Positions 32,082 through 41,103 of a DNA stretch of 64,000 nt are shown piece by piece (position 1 is the stretch's first letter; each line of letters begins with the position of its first letter). The notes below the pieces were generated by a model that had not been told where the DNA came from, did no database searches, and was given only the letters and a program-made list of their open reading frames with translations. A program made the translations under genes and the position numbers. Where the stretch lies: positions 124,001 through 188,000 of the forward strand of contig JAVJSI010000007.1 of assembly GCA_040219515.1 (NCBI GenBank), in the 5' to 3' direction. The stretch comes from Acidimicrobiales bacterium (GTDB lineage: Bacteria > Actinomycetota > Acidimicrobiia > Acidimicrobiales > Aldehydirespiratoraceae).

Positions 32082-33986
32082 CTAGGGCTCGACGATGCCG
32101 AACACGCCGCTGAAGGTATCGAGCGCGCCAAGGAAGGTCCGCACCGGGGCCTCGTGATCGATGGTCACGTCGGCGGCAGCGATGAAGCCGTCGACATCGA
32201 TCTCGCCTCGCAGCAGCTCGGCGACCCTGGCCTTGGTGGCCGTCACCGTCGCCGCTGCGGCCGGGTCGGTCGTCGACGGCCGATGGTGGATCGCACAGTT
32301 GTCGATGCCGATCACGTGATCTTTCTCGTCGGCCAGATCGGTGAAACGCCAGTTCATCGTGAACCGCTCGCCCTCGAGCTGCTCGGCGATCAGCCGCACC
32401 CCGATCACCTCGACGAGCATCGACACGTCGAGTTCGTCGGTCACCGCCCGCATCCCGATCCCGAGCCCCTTGCTCCCGGTCCGCAGCTCGCTGGCACCCA
32501 TCAGGTAGGAGTCGCGCCACGGGCCCGACTCGGACTGGTACGCCAGCTGTTCGAAGCTGTCGGCCTGGAGCAAACGGGCGGCCTCGTTGTCGGGTTCGGC
32601 GAACACGAGATGGTTGAGCAGCTCGCACACCCAGCGATAGTCGCCGTCGTCGAAGGCGGTCCGGGCCAGCGCGAGCACCTTGTCGGCGCCTCCCATCGCG
32701 GCGACGTAGCGCGCCCCGCTCGCCTCGGGCGGGTGCGGGTGGAGGTTGGCCGGGTTGCCGTCGTACCAGCCGAGATAGCGCTGGTAGATGGCCTTCGAGT
32801 TGTGGCTGACCGTGCCGTAGTAGCCGCGGGTGTGGCCCTGGGCGGTGAAGCACTCGGGCGCGGTGAGGTCCTCGGCGATCTCCCTCGGCGTCATGCCGTG
32901 GTTGGCCCGACGCATGGTCTGGTCGTGAAGCCAGCGATACATGTCGCGCTGCTGTTCGAGGTACCGGCGGGCGTCGTCGTTGCCGAAACGGGGCCAGTTG
33001 TGGGTGGAGAACATCACGTCCATGCCGTCGGCAAAGAGGTCGATGGCCTCCTGGATGTACTTGCTCCAGCTGAGCGTGTCTCGGGCCTGGGCACCCCGGA
33101 ACGGGAGCGCGTTGTGCATCGTGTGGGTGCAGTTCTCGGCGATGCAGAGGGCGCCGTGGTCGGGGAACATGAAGTTCATCTCGGCCGGGGCCTCGGTGCC
33201 CGGCGTGTTCTGGAACACCACCCGCACCCCGTCGATGGTCAGCTCGGTGCCGGTCAGCGAGATCTCCTCGGTGGGCGCGAGCAGGTCCGAGGCGGCACGA
33301 GGGATGGCCTTGCCGAGACCACAGTCGATGTGCCCGGTCGGGCCGACCGGCAACAGCATGCCGAACTGGTAGAAGGCCCGCCGCGCCATGGCGGGACCGG
33401 CGATGATGTTCTCCGCCACCGCCTCGGCCATGAAGCCCTCGGGAGCAAGGATGCGGACGTCACCGCGGGCGACGGCCTCGTGATCGGTCACGCCCAGGAT
33501 CCCGCCGTAGTGGTCCGTGTGGCTGTGGGTGTAGATCACCGCGGTGACGGGTCGTTCGCCGAGCGTCGCGTTGGCCAGGTCGAGACAGGCCCGGGCGGTG
33601 AACGACGTCGTCAGCGGGTCGATGATCACCCACCCGTCGTCTCCCCGGATGAACGTGATGTTCGAGATGTCGTAGCCCCGGGCCTGCCACACCCCGTCGG
33701 CCACTTCGAAGAGTCCGTGGATCGCGTTCAGGCGACCGTGACGCCACAGGCTCGGGTGCACCGTCGCCGGCGGGGTCGCCTCGTCGCGCAGGAAGTCCCA
33801 CTCATTGACGTTCCAGGCCGGCCCGATCGGACCGTCGATGATGCCGGTGTCGTGAGTGGCGATCAGGCCCCGCGTCGCCCGCTCGTGATCCCCCGCATCG
33901 TCGAGCCTCAGCGCCGCCGCATGCGCGGCGTTCACCGCGGCCGTGTGCGCGGATGCGGGCTTGGGCTGGCGCGGGTCATCACTCAT
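32082..33986 (-). CDS. Alkyl sulfatase (SdsA/BDS1-type metallo-beta-lactamase fold)
   Basis: 634 residues from ATG 33986. The zinc-binding signature is THSHTDHYGG near residue 165, with further metal ligands in CIAENCTHTMHN and in MFSTHNWPRFG. A middle helical dimerisation domain follows (KAIYQRYLGWYDGNPANLHP) and the end is an SCP2-like lipid-binding domain (about residues 510-634). This three-domain order is that of SdsA1/BDS1 alkyl sulfatases, which hydrolyse primary or secondary alkyl sulfates to alcohol and sulfate. No signal peptide is obvious. It converges on the hypothetical protein gene (nine bp between stops) and lies beyond nrdJ on the same strand. Confidence 0.9.
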   Translation of the reverse strand: MSDDPRQPKPASAHTAAVNAAHAAALRLDDAGDHERATRGLIATHDTGIIDGPIGPAWNVNEWDFLRDEATPPATVHPSLWRHGRLNAIHGLFEVADGVWQARGYDISNITFIRGDDGWVIIDPLTTSFTARACLDLANATLGERPVTAVIYTHSHTDHYGGILGVTDHEAVARGDVRILAPEGFMAEAVAENIIAGPAMARRAFYQFGMLLPVGPTGHIDCGLGKAIPRAASDLLAPTEEISLTGTELTIDGVRVVFQNTPGTEAPAEMNFMFPDHGALCIAENCTHTMHNALPFRGAQARDTLSWSKYIQEAIDLFADGMDVMFSTHNWPRFGNDDARRYLEQQRDMYRWLHDQTMRRANHGMTPREIAEDLTAPECFTAQGHTRGYYGTVSHNSKAIYQRYLGWYDGNPANLHPHPPEASGARYVAAMGGADKVLALARTAFDDGDYRWVCELLNHLVFAEPDNEAARLLQADSFEQLAYQSESGPWRDSYLMGASELRTGSKGLGIGMRAVTDELDVSMLVEVIGVRLIAEQLEGERFTMNWRFTDLADEKDHVIGIDNCAIHHRPSTTDPAAAATVTATKARVAELLRGEIDVDGFIAAADVTIDHEAPVRTFLGALDTFSGVFGIVEP

Positions 33987-34040
33987 GCCGGAAGTATTGC
34001 CCAGGGCCACCACCGTCGCCGAGGTGCGAACGTACCCGGG

Positions 34041-36803
34041 TCAGCTACACCCACTGGTGGTGCCGCAGTCGCCGCACACATAGCAGGCACCGGCCCGCTG
34101 CATCGGCACGCCACACGTCATGCAGAACGGCGCATCGGCGGCGGCCGGTGGGTCACGGGGGATGTCTGAGCCTTGCGTGCTGGCGGTGACGTGTTCCTCC
34201 ACCCCCGGCAGGGTCGGCTGCGTCCGCTCGCCCGTGGTGAGGATGCCCATGGCGACCCGCTGCTCGTGACTCAGGTACATCACCGCGAGTCGGCGGAAGA
34301 GGTAGTCCATGAGGCTGTTGGCGATGCGGATGTCGGGGTCGTCGGTCATGCCGGCGGGGTCGAAGCGCATGCCCACGAAGGCCTCGACGAACGCCTCGAG
34401 CGGCACGCCGTACTGCAGGCCGTGGCTGAGCGAGATGGCGAAGGCGTCCATGATGCCGGCAAGGGTCGAACCCTGCTTCGACACCCGCATGAAGATCTCG
34501 CCCGGCCGACCGTCGTCGTACTCGCCGACCGTGACGAACCCCTTGCAGTCGGCCACGCGGAACTCGAACGTCTTCGACGCCCGCGACCGGGGCAGTCGCT
34601 CGCGCACCGGCTCCTGCACGATCTTCTCGACGATGCGTTCGACGACCTCGGTGCCGGACCCCGCCGACCGGCTCCCCGCAGCGCCGTCTCCCACCGAGAG
34701 GGGCTGGGCGACCTTGCAGTTGTCCCGATAGAGCGCAACGGCCTTCAGGCCGAGACGCCACGACTCGATGAGCAGCAGCTCGATCTCCTCGATGGTCGCC
34801 GTCTCCGGCAGGTTCACGGTCTTGGAGATCGCGCCGGACAGGAACGGCTGGACCGCGCCCATCATCTTGATGTGGCCCAGGTGGTGGATGGGATCGGTGC
34901 CGAGCGAACACGCGAACACCGGCAGGTGCTCGGGGTCGAGTCCCGGCGCGCCCACCGCGCTGTGGTGCTCGTCGATGTGCGCGACGATCGCCTCGATGTC
35001 GGTCTCGTCGTAGCCCAGATTGCGCAGAGCCCGGGGCACCGAACGGTTGACGAAGCTCATCGTGCCGCCGCCCACCAGACGCTTGAACTTCACGAGCCCG
35101 AGGTCGGGTTCGACCCCCGTGGTGTCGCAGTCCATCAGCAGTCCGATGGTGCCGGTGGGGGCCAGCACACTCGCCTGGGAGTTGCGGACACCGACCACGT
35201 CGGCCTGCTCGCAGGTGTCGTTCCAGGCGGCTCGGGCGGCGTCGAGAATGGCGCCCGGCGCAAGGGCACCGTCGATGGCGTCGGCCGCGACTCGATGCTG
35301 ATCGAGAACGCGCAGCATGGGCTCCCGGTTCTCTGCGAACCCGTCGAAGGGCCCCAACCGGGCAGCGAGTTCGGTCGACGTGCGATAGGCCTGGCCGGTC
35401 ATCAGCGCGGTGAGCGACGCGGCCACGGCCCGACCGGAATCGGAGTCGTAGGGATGCCCGAGCGTCATCAGCAGGGCGCCCAGGTTCGCGTAGCCGATGC
35501 CGAGCTGGCGGAACCGCCGGCTGGTCTCACCGATCTGCTCGGTCGGGTAGTCGGCATTGCCGACGAGGATGTCCTGGGCGGTGAAGAGCACCCGCACGGC
35601 GTGGGCGAAGCCGTCGACGTCGAAGGCCCCCACATCGGTGGCCCGGGACTCGTCCTCGAGCGGCAGGAACTTCATCAGGTTCAGCGACGCCAGATTGCAC
35701 GCACTGTCGTCGAGGTGCATGTATTCGACGCATGGATTGCTGCCGTTGATTCGGCCGGTGTTGGGCGCCGTGTGCCACTTGTTGATCGTGGTGTCGAACT
35801 GGATGCCGGGGTCGGCGCACTGCCAGGCGGCATCGGAGAGCTGGCGGAACAGGTCGCGGGCCCTCACGGTCTCGATCACGCGGCCGTCGCTGCGGGCGGT
35901 GAGGTGCCACTCGGAGTCGTCGACCACGGCCTGCATGAACTCATCGGTGACCCGGACGGAGTTGTTGGCGTTCTGATACTGCACCGAATGGATGTCGGCG
36001 CCGTCGAGCGACATGTCGAAGCCGGCCGCTTCGAGGGCGCGGGCCTTGCGTTCCTCCTTGGCCTTGCACCAGATGAACTCCTCGATGTCGGGATGGTCGG
36101 CGTCGAGGATCACCATCTTGGCGGCACGGCGGGTCTTGCCGCCCGACTTGATCGTGCCCGCCGAGGCGTCGGCGCCCCGCATGAAGCTGACGGGACCGCT
36201 GGCCGTGCCGCCGCCGTTGAGCCCTTCCTTCGACGCGCGAATGCGGGACAGGTTCACCCCGGCACCGCTGCCGCCCTTGAAGATCCGTCCCTCTTCGGCG
36301 TACCAGTTGAGGATGGAGTCCATCGTGTCGTCGACCGACAGGATGAAGCAGGCCGAGGCCTGCTGGGGCACGCCGTCGACGCCGATGTTGAACCACACCG
36401 GCGAGTTGAAGGCGGCCTTCTGCGTGATCAGCAGATGAGCGAGCTCGGCTCGGAACGTGTCGGCCTCGGCCTCGTCGGCGAAGTAGCCATCGGCGCGGCC
36501 CCACTCGGTGATCGTGCCCACGATGCGGTCGACGACCTGGCGCAGCGACCGCTCGCGCCCCGGGGTGTCGAGCGCGCCGCGGAAGTACTTCTGGGCGAGG
36601 ATGTTCGTGGCGTTCTGGCTCCAGCCGACCGGCACCTCGATGGCCGACTGTTCGAACGCCACCGAGCCGTCGCGATAGTCGGTGAGGCGGGCGTCGCGCG
36701 CCTCCCATTCGACGGCGTCGTAGGGGTCGGTGCCGGCCACCGTGAAGAACCGGCGTAGGCCCGTCTGGTCGATCGAGCTTGCCTGATCACTGATGAGCGC
36801 CAT
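34041..36803 (-). CDS. nrdJ: Vitamin B12-dependent ribonucleoside-diphosphate reductase (class II)
   Basis: From ATG 36803 the product has 920 residues. KAAFNSPVWFN and the active-site Cys in SACFILSV open the catalytic barrel; NGSNPCVEYMHLDDSACNLAS holds the thiyl-radical Cys with its Asn and Glu partners. The tail carries a zinc-ribbon-like CMTCGVPM and CYVCGDCG, typical of NrdJ and used in re-reduction by thioredoxin. AAAGGGG-like purines seven bases before ATG form the ribosome-binding site. It makes dNDPs using adenosylcobalamin, independent of oxygen. In related actinobacteria nrdJ follows nrdR next to lexA; here nrdR is absent and lexA is 1.7 kb away beyond two genes. Confidence 0.95.
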   Translation of the reverse strand: MALISDQASSIDQTGLRRFFTVAGTDPYDAVEWEARDARLTDYRDGSVAFEQSAIEVPVGWSQNATNILAQKYFRGALDTPGRERSLRQVVDRIVGTITEWGRADGYFADEAEADTFRAELAHLLITQKAAFNSPVWFNIGVDGVPQQASACFILSVDDTMDSILNWYAEEGRIFKGGSGAGVNLSRIRASKEGLNGGGTASGPVSFMRGADASAGTIKSGGKTRRAAKMVILDADHPDIEEFIWCKAKEERKARALEAAGFDMSLDGADIHSVQYQNANNSVRVTDEFMQAVVDDSEWHLTARSDGRVIETVRARDLFRQLSDAAWQCADPGIQFDTTINKWHTAPNTGRINGSNPCVEYMHLDDSACNLASLNLMKFLPLEDESRATDVGAFDVDGFAHAVRVLFTAQDILVGNADYPTEQIGETSRRFRQLGIGYANLGALLMTLGHPYDSDSGRAVAASLTALMTGQAYRTSTELAARLGPFDGFAENREPMLRVLDQHRVAADAIDGALAPGAILDAARAAWNDTCEQADVVGVRNSQASVLAPTGTIGLLMDCDTTGVEPDLGLVKFKRLVGGGTMSFVNRSVPRALRNLGYDETDIEAIVAHIDEHHSAVGAPGLDPEHLPVFACSLGTDPIHHLGHIKMMGAVQPFLSGAISKTVNLPETATIEEIELLLIESWRLGLKAVALYRDNCKVAQPLSVGDGAAGSRSAGSGTEVVERIVEKIVQEPVRERLPRSRASKTFEFRVADCKGFVTVGEYDDGRPGEIFMRVSKQGSTLAGIMDAFAISLSHGLQYGVPLEAFVEAFVGMRFDPAGMTDDPDIRIANSLMDYLFRRLAVMYLSHEQRVAMGILTTGERTQPTLPGVEEHVTASTQGSDIPRDPPAAADAPFCMTCGVPMQRAGACYVCGDCGTTSGCS

Positions 36804-37158
36804 GTTCGGGCCCCTTTCCGATTCCGCTGGACGGGCCAGATGTTCGAGATGGCCGTGCGGACGGGTCGACCTGGGTAAGAGGGCGACACCGTTGGCGCCG
36901 ATTTCCCCACACCCCCCGGCGTAGGGCCCCCAAGGAGCGATTCGACTCTGTGCGAGACGTTTGCCACCACCATCCTGGCGACGACCCGTACCGCACGGCG
37001 TTGAGCACCCTACGGGTCTGCCCATGTGGACCAAAAGGGGAGCGCATGTGGATTCCCGGTGGATATGCCCGCCCCTGTCCACAGATCGTCCCCATCTCGG
37101 TGGACAACCGGTGGATGCCACCGACTCGCCACGCGGCGTGAGAGTAAAGTCCCGGTGC
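36804..37158. promoter_or_regulatory. nrdJ/ribD-like intergenic region with a cluster of DnaA-box-like sites (37025-37118)
   Basis: Within 94 bp there are six GTGGA(T/C) cores. Single-mismatch matches to the box TGTGGA(T/C)AA are TGTGGACCA (37025), CTGTCCACA (37075, opposite strand) and GGTGGACAA (37099). Weaker ones are TGTGGATTC (37047), GGTGGATAT (37058) and GGTGGATGC (37110). They lie 220-315 bp upstream of nrdJ and just before the divergent gene. DnaA control of ribonucleotide reductase genes is known in E. coli. I saw no cobalamin riboswitch and no NrdR-type box in the rest of the stretch. Confidence 0.5.
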
Positions 37159-37899
37159 GTGCGCCAGATTCACCCCCATTTCGAGGACGACGTCGATCCG
37201 CTCGACCTCTATCTCGCCGACCCGCGAGCGCCGCGCGACGGCCGCCCGTGGGTGATGGCCAACATGATCGCGAGCATCGACGGTGCCACGACGGTCGACG
37301 GCCTCAGCGGTGCACTCGGCGGACCCGGCGACAAGGCGGTGTTCGGTGCGCTGCGGGCCAGCTGCGACTGGGTCCTCGTGGCATCGGGCACCGCGGTGGC
37401 CGAGCGTTACCGGATGCCGCAGACGTCGCCCGAGATCGCGGCTCGCCGCCACGCCGCCGGCCGTGCCGCCGCGCCGGGCCTGGCCATCGTGACGGCCAGT
37501 GGCCGCGTGGACCCGACCCTGCCCGCCTTCGCGGAACGAGCCGATGACCAGGCCCGGCCGCTGGTGATCGCCGGTCACGATGCCGACGCCGATGCGCTCG
37601 CGGCCCTCGACGCCGAGGTGGTGCGCCTGTCGACGGCCCGGCCCGAACCCGAGGGCATCACCGCCGAGCTGGCCCGACGAGGAGCAGGAGTGGTGCTCAC
37701 CGAGGGAGGACCGACCTTCAACGGGATGCTCCACCGTGCCGGAGCGATCGACGAGATGTGTCTCAGCATCTCGCCGCTGCTGGCCGGTGGTGATTCGAAG
37801 CGGATCGTGGCCGGCGCGCCCGGAGCGGGGATGACGATGCGCCTCGTGCGGCTCCTCGAGGACGACGGCACGCTGTTCGCCCGCTACGTGCGGACCTGA
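37159..37899 (+). CDS. RibD C-terminal/dihydrofolate-reductase-fold protein (pyrimidine reductase family)
   Basis: The 246-residue product has the DHFR-like fold of the reductase half of RibD: WVMANMIASIDGATTVDGLSG, DKAVFGALRASCDWVLVASGTA and the late signature VVLTEGGPTFNGMLHRAGAIDE. It lacks the N-terminal deaminase domain, so it resembles the stand-alone reductases annotated as the pyrimidine reductase family in actinobacteria. An NADPH-dependent reduction is expected, but whether it serves riboflavin synthesis or another pathway is open. I chose GTG 37159; another GTG at 37138 is in frame. It is divergent from nrdJ, with the DnaA-box-like cluster between them. Confidence 0.75.
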   Translation: MRQIHPHFEDDVDPLDLYLADPRAPRDGRPWVMANMIASIDGATTVDGLSGALGGPGDKAVFGALRASCDWVLVASGTAVAERYRMPQTSPEIAARRHAAGRAAAPGLAIVTASGRVDPTLPAFAERADDQARPLVIAGHDADADALAALDAEVVRLSTARPEPEGITAELARRGAGVVLTEGGPTFNGMLHRAGAIDEMCLSISPLLAGGDSKRIVAGAPGAGMTMRLVRLLEDDGTLFARYVRT

Positions 37900-37914
37900 A
37901 CCGACCGGGCTCGC

Positions 37915-38316
37915 TCAGTCGACGAGATCGCCGGGAATCTGCAGCAGCTGGCCGGGCTGGATCGACGCGCCACCGGCGATCTCGCTGAGCTCGGCGACCA
38001 GCGGACGAAGGTCGGTGCCGCCGGCCAGCGAGTCGGCGATGGTCCACAGGGTGTCGCCGGGCTGCACCACGACCAGCACGGCCTCGGCGGCCTGGACCTC
38101 GGCGGTGCGGGTGGCGTCGGCCTGACGGCCGAACGAGGCGAGGCCGAGCAACAGGCCCACGACGAGGGCGACGACGGCGAGGCGACGACGACGGTAGACC
38201 TCGGGACTCAGCGGACGAGCCGGACGCGAAGCCCGAACGGTGGCGGCGGGGGCGAGGGTGGCGGGGGCGAGTGCTGCAGTCATGGCTCGAGTGTGCTCCT
38301 GGGGTGTGACACTCAT
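37915..38316 (-). CDS. LysM-domain membrane protein divergent from lexA (YneA/ChiZ-like cell-division suppressor candidate)
   Basis: 133 residues: a Pro/Ala-rich cytoplasmic N-terminus, a single transmembrane helix (LAVVALVVGLLLGLASF, about residues 46-62), then an extracytoplasmic LysM domain beginning VVQPGDTLWTIADSL and ending IQPGQLLQIPG. SOS-induced LysM proteins encoded next to and divergent from lexA delay division during DNA damage (YneA in Bacillus, Rv2719c in Mycobacterium). The four SOS boxes in the shared intergenic region support the same role here, though sequence similarity beyond architecture is not assessed. ATG 38316 is used; ATG 38283 is possible. Confidence 0.75.
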   Translation of the reverse strand: MSVTPQEHTRAMTAALAPATLAPAATVRASRPARPLSPEVYRRRRLAVVALVVGLLLGLASFGRQADATRTAEVQAAEAVLVVVQPGDTLWTIADSLAGGTDLRPLVAELSEIAGGASIQPGQLLQIPGDLVD

Positions 38317-38347
38317 CGGGGAGGAATTCCGAAGAGGTACTTGACGG

Positions 38348-38417
38348 CGAACGAATGTTTGGCGAACATGTGTCCGGCGAACAGCCGTTCGACACAGTCA
38401 ACCCGAACACATGTTCG
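38348..38417. promoter_or_regulatory. Four SOS (LexA) boxes between the LysM gene and lexA
   Basis: CGAAC-N4-GTTCG sites occur at 38348-38361 (CGAACGAATGTTTG, one mismatch), 38363-38376 (CGAACATGTGTCCG, one mismatch), 38378-38391 (CGAACAGCCGTTCG, perfect) and 38404-38417 (CGAACACATGTTCG, perfect). The first three start exactly 15 bp apart, the last 26 bp further on. Autoregulation of lexA and damage induction of the LysM gene follow from the position. Confidence 0.88.
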
Positions 38418-38480
38418 TTGTCAACAACTCATCCACAGGAAGTCCCCAACCCCTGGGGACGACCGGCCCCGGAGGCGGAC

Positions 38481-39107
38481 ATGTCCGACACGCTCACCCC
38501 TCGCCAGCGACAGATCCTCGACATGATCGTGGAGCACCAGGCCGACCGTGGCTACCCGCCGTCGGTGCGCGAGATCGGCGAAGCGGTGGGCCTGCGCTCT
38601 CCGGCGACCGTCAAGTCACACCTCGACAACCTGCGAGACGCCGGCTATCTCGTCCGTGACCCGTCCAAGCCCCGCGCCATCCAGGTCCACTACAACGGCG
38701 GCGCCTCCACCGCCGATCGTCGACCGGTCAAGCACATTCCCCTCGTCGGCGACGTCGCCGCCGGCACCGACGTGCTGGCCGAGCAGAACGTCGAGGAACT
38801 CGTCCCGATGCCGGCCGACCTCACCGGCGGCGGCGAACTGTTCATGCTGCGGGTCCGGGGCGAGTCGATGATCGACGTGGGCATCTTCGACGGCGACTTC
38901 GTCGTGTGCCGCAATCAGGACGACGCGGCCGACGGCGACATCGTGGTCGCCGGCATCCCCGGCGAAGAGGCCACGGTCAAGACCCTGCGCCGCCGCGACG
39001 GCAAGATCGTGCTCGTGCCCGCCAACCCCGCGCTCACCGACATGGTGTTCTCGCCCGACGAGGTGCAGATCTTCGGCAAGGTCGTCACCGTCATGCGCAA
39101 GCTCTGA
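38481..39107 (+). CDS. lexA: SOS transcriptional repressor LexA
   Basis: From ATG 38481, preceded by GGAGG at six bases, the protein has 208 residues. The N-terminal winged helix reads LTPRQRQILDMIVEHQADRGYPPSVREIGEAVGL, as in classical LexA. The autoproteolysis elements are the Ala-Gly cleavage pair in GDVAAGTDVLA, the nucleophile Ser in RGESMIDVGI and the general-base Lys in ATVKTLRR. RecA filaments stimulate self-cleavage and thus induction of the SOS genes. Its promoter region carries four LexA boxes shared with the divergent LysM gene. recA, also in this window, has one more box. Confidence 0.96.
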   Translation: MSDTLTPRQRQILDMIVEHQADRGYPPSVREIGEAVGLRSPATVKSHLDNLRDAGYLVRDPSKPRAIQVHYNGGASTADRRPVKHIPLVGDVAAGTDVLAEQNVEELVPMPADLTGGGELFMLRVRGESMIDVGIFDGDFVVCRNQDDAADGDIVVAGIPGEEATVKTLRRRDGKIVLVPANPALTDMVFSPDEVQIFGKVVTVMRKL

Positions 39108-39129
39108 GGCGCCGGGCCGACCGCCTGCC

Positions 39130-40215
39130 TCACGCCCCGTGGGTCAACAGATCCACGAGGGCGGCGTGGGTGTCGGTCAACCACTGACGCTCGAGATACT
39201 CGTCGGCGGTGTGGGCGATGGTGGCATCGCCCGGTCCGAAGTTGCTGGCCGGCACTCCACGGGCCGAGAAGAATGCCACATCGGTCCAGCCCAGCTTCGC
39301 CCGAACCTCCAGGTTGCCGCGCTCGATGAGGGCGGCCAACAACGGATCACCGAGACCCGGAAGCGCGGCGGGCGAGGCATCGACCACCTCGAGGGTGTCG
39401 CCCTCGGCCATCGCCGGCGCGAGTAGGTCCCGCAGGAACACCTCGGCTTCCTCGACCGTGCGGTCGGGGGCAAAGCGGTGATTGAGCCGCATCATGGCGC
39501 GATCCGGCACGACATTGCCGGCCACGCCGCCCTCGACGTGTACCGCTTGGAGCGCCTCGCGGTAGGCACAACCCTCGATCATGGGTTCACGAGGCTTGTA
39601 GTTGCCGACGATGTTGAGCAGCGCACCCAATCGGTGGATCGCGTTGCGACCCATCCACGGGCGGGCGGTGTGGGCCCGAGCACCCACGAGCGAGATCTCG
39701 ATGCGCATCGTGCCCTGGCAACCCGCCTCGACGGCGCCGAGGGTCGGCTCACCCAGCAGCGCGACATCGCCCTCCAGCAGCTCGGGACGGGCGGCCTCGA
39801 TCTCGAGCAGGCCGCTGTTGGCGACGGCGATCTCCTCGCGGGCGTAGAAGACATACGTGACATCGACGGCGGGTGCGGTCATCGTCCGGGCGAGTTCGAG
39901 CATCGTTGCGATGCCGCCCTTCATGTCGGTGGTGCCGACGCCGTACATCCGCTCGCCGTCGATACGGGCGCCGGCGTTGCCATCGGCGGGCACGGTGTCG
40001 GTGTGGCCGGCCAGCACGAGCCGTCGCGGTCGTCCGAGCGTGGTGCGGGCAACGAGGTTGTCGCCGATCCGATCGACGGTGAGGTGCGCGTGCGAGCGCA
40101 GGTCGTCTTCGAGGAGCTGCACGATCTCCTGCTCGTTGCGGCTCTCCGACGGTATGTCGACGAGCGCCGCGGTCAGTGCGAAGAGGTCGCCGGTCGGAAG
40201 TGAGGTCACGCGCAC
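39130..40215 (-). CDS. dapE: Succinyl-diaminopimelate desuccinylase
   Basis: The 361-residue M20 metallopeptidase has the metal ligand His in LVLAGHTDTVPADGN, Asp in GTTDMKGGIATM, the catalytic and metal Glu pair in FYAREEIAVANSG, and LLGEPTLGAVEAGCQG. A dimerisation domain (about residues 175-290) separates the two metal-binding halves. It removes succinate from N-succinyl-LL-2,6-diaminopimelate, giving LL-DAP for lysine and peptidoglycan. It is the last gene of a leftward run that starts with miaB; dapD is 12 bp upstream. GTG 40215 is used; GTG 40209 is an alternative. Confidence 0.9.
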   Translation of the reverse strand: MRVTSLPTGDLFALTAALVDIPSESRNEQEIVQLLEDDLRSHAHLTVDRIGDNLVARTTLGRPRRLVLAGHTDTVPADGNAGARIDGERMYGVGTTDMKGGIATMLELARTMTAPAVDVTYVFYAREEIAVANSGLLEIEAARPELLEGDVALLGEPTLGAVEAGCQGTMRIEISLVGARAHTARPWMGRNAIHRLGALLNIVGNYKPREPMIEGCAYREALQAVHVEGGVAGNVVPDRAMMRLNHRFAPDRTVEEAEVFLRDLLAPAMAEGDTLEVVDASPAALPGLGDPLLAALIERGNLEVRAKLGWTDVAFFSARGVPASNFGPGDATIAHTADEYLERQWLTDTHAALVDLLTHGA

Positions 40216-40227
40216 CGGGTCAGCATC

Positions 40228-41052
40228 TCAGGTCGCCGCGCCATGGTCACGAAGGATGTCGTTGAGCGCGGACTTGTCGTGACGCTGGCCCTCGGTGAGC
40301 CGCTTGATCACGAGTACCGCCGGGAGACCGAACTCGCCGCCGGGAAACGAGCGGGGCCGGGTACCGGCCACCGCCACGGACCAGGGCGGCACGACACCGC
40401 GGGAGATCTCCTCGCCGGTCTCCACGTCGATCACCGGAATCGACCCCGTGAGCACCGCACCGGCACCGAGCACCGTGCCTTCGCCGACCCGGGCGCCTTC
40501 GGCGACGATGCAGCGGCTGCCGATCATGCATTCGTCCTCGATGATCACCGGTGCGGCCTGGGCCGGTTCGAGCACACCACCGATGCCGACGCCACCACTG
40601 AGGTGCACGTTCTTGCCGATCTGGGCGCAGCTGCCCACGGTCGCCCAGGTGTCCACCATGGTGTTCTCGTCCACGTAGGCGCCGATGTTGATGTAGCTCG
40701 GCATCATCACGACCCCCGGAGCCTGGTAGCTGCCCCAGCGGGCCTGGGCGCCCGGCACCACCCGCACACCACGGGACATGTAGTCACGCTTCAGCGGGAT
40801 CTTGTCGGCGTACTCGAACGGCCCGTTGTCGATGGTGTCCATCTTGGAGATCTTGAAGAGCAGCAACACGGCGTACTTGCACCACTGATGCACGATCACC
40901 TCGCCGTCGTCGCCGACCTCGGCGACGCGGGCAACGCCCGTGTCGAGCTGGTCGATCGCCTCGTGGACGGCGGCGATGACCTCCGGGTCGTCGACATCCA
41001 GGCTGTCGCGGGATTCCCAGAGCGCTTCGATACGTGACGTGAGATCGGACAT
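40228..41052 (-). CDS. dapD: 2,3,4,5-tetrahydropyridine-2,6-dicarboxylate N-succinyltransferase
   Basis: The 274-residue acyltransferase has an N-terminal helical domain and then a left-handed beta-helix of hexapeptide repeats (VVMMPSYINIGAYVDENTMVDTW, VHLSGGVGIGGVL, MIGSRCIVAEGARVGEGTVLG). YMSRGVRVVPGAQARWG and the succinyl-CoA-binding end of the helix fit DapD. It uses succinyl-CoA to acylate tetrahydrodipicolinate, committing the pathway to the succinylase branch. The product is the substrate of DapC, encoded immediately upstream (51 bp gap), and later of DapE downstream (12 bp). Confidence 0.92.
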   Translation of the reverse strand: MSDLTSRIEALWESRDSLDVDDPEVIAAVHEAIDQLDTGVARVAEVGDDGEVIVHQWCKYAVLLLFKISKMDTIDNGPFEYADKIPLKRDYMSRGVRVVPGAQARWGSYQAPGVVMMPSYINIGAYVDENTMVDTWATVGSCAQIGKNVHLSGGVGIGGVLEPAQAAPVIIEDECMIGSRCIVAEGARVGEGTVLGAGAVLTGSIPVIDVETGEEISRGVVPPWSVAVAGTRPRSFPGGEFGLPAVLVIKRLTEGQRHDKSALNDILRDHGAAT

Positions 41053-41103
41053 GGCGGGCAGGCTATCGCCCGGTCCCCGGCCACTCCCCCACCGCCGGCA
41101 GGG

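Noticed and set aside
34173-36758. 861-codon open frame opposite nrdJ
   Set aside because: NrdJ motifs on the minus strand are unambiguous; the plus-strand frame is the codon-bias shadow.
37025-37118. Chromosomal replication origin
   Set aside because: DnaA-box-like sites are present, but dnaA, dnaN, gyrB, parAB and an AT-rich unwinding element are not.
36804-37158. Cobalamin riboswitch upstream of nrdJ
   Set aside because: A B12-dependent enzyme makes one plausible, but I could not find the conserved B12-box or the surrounding helices in the leader.
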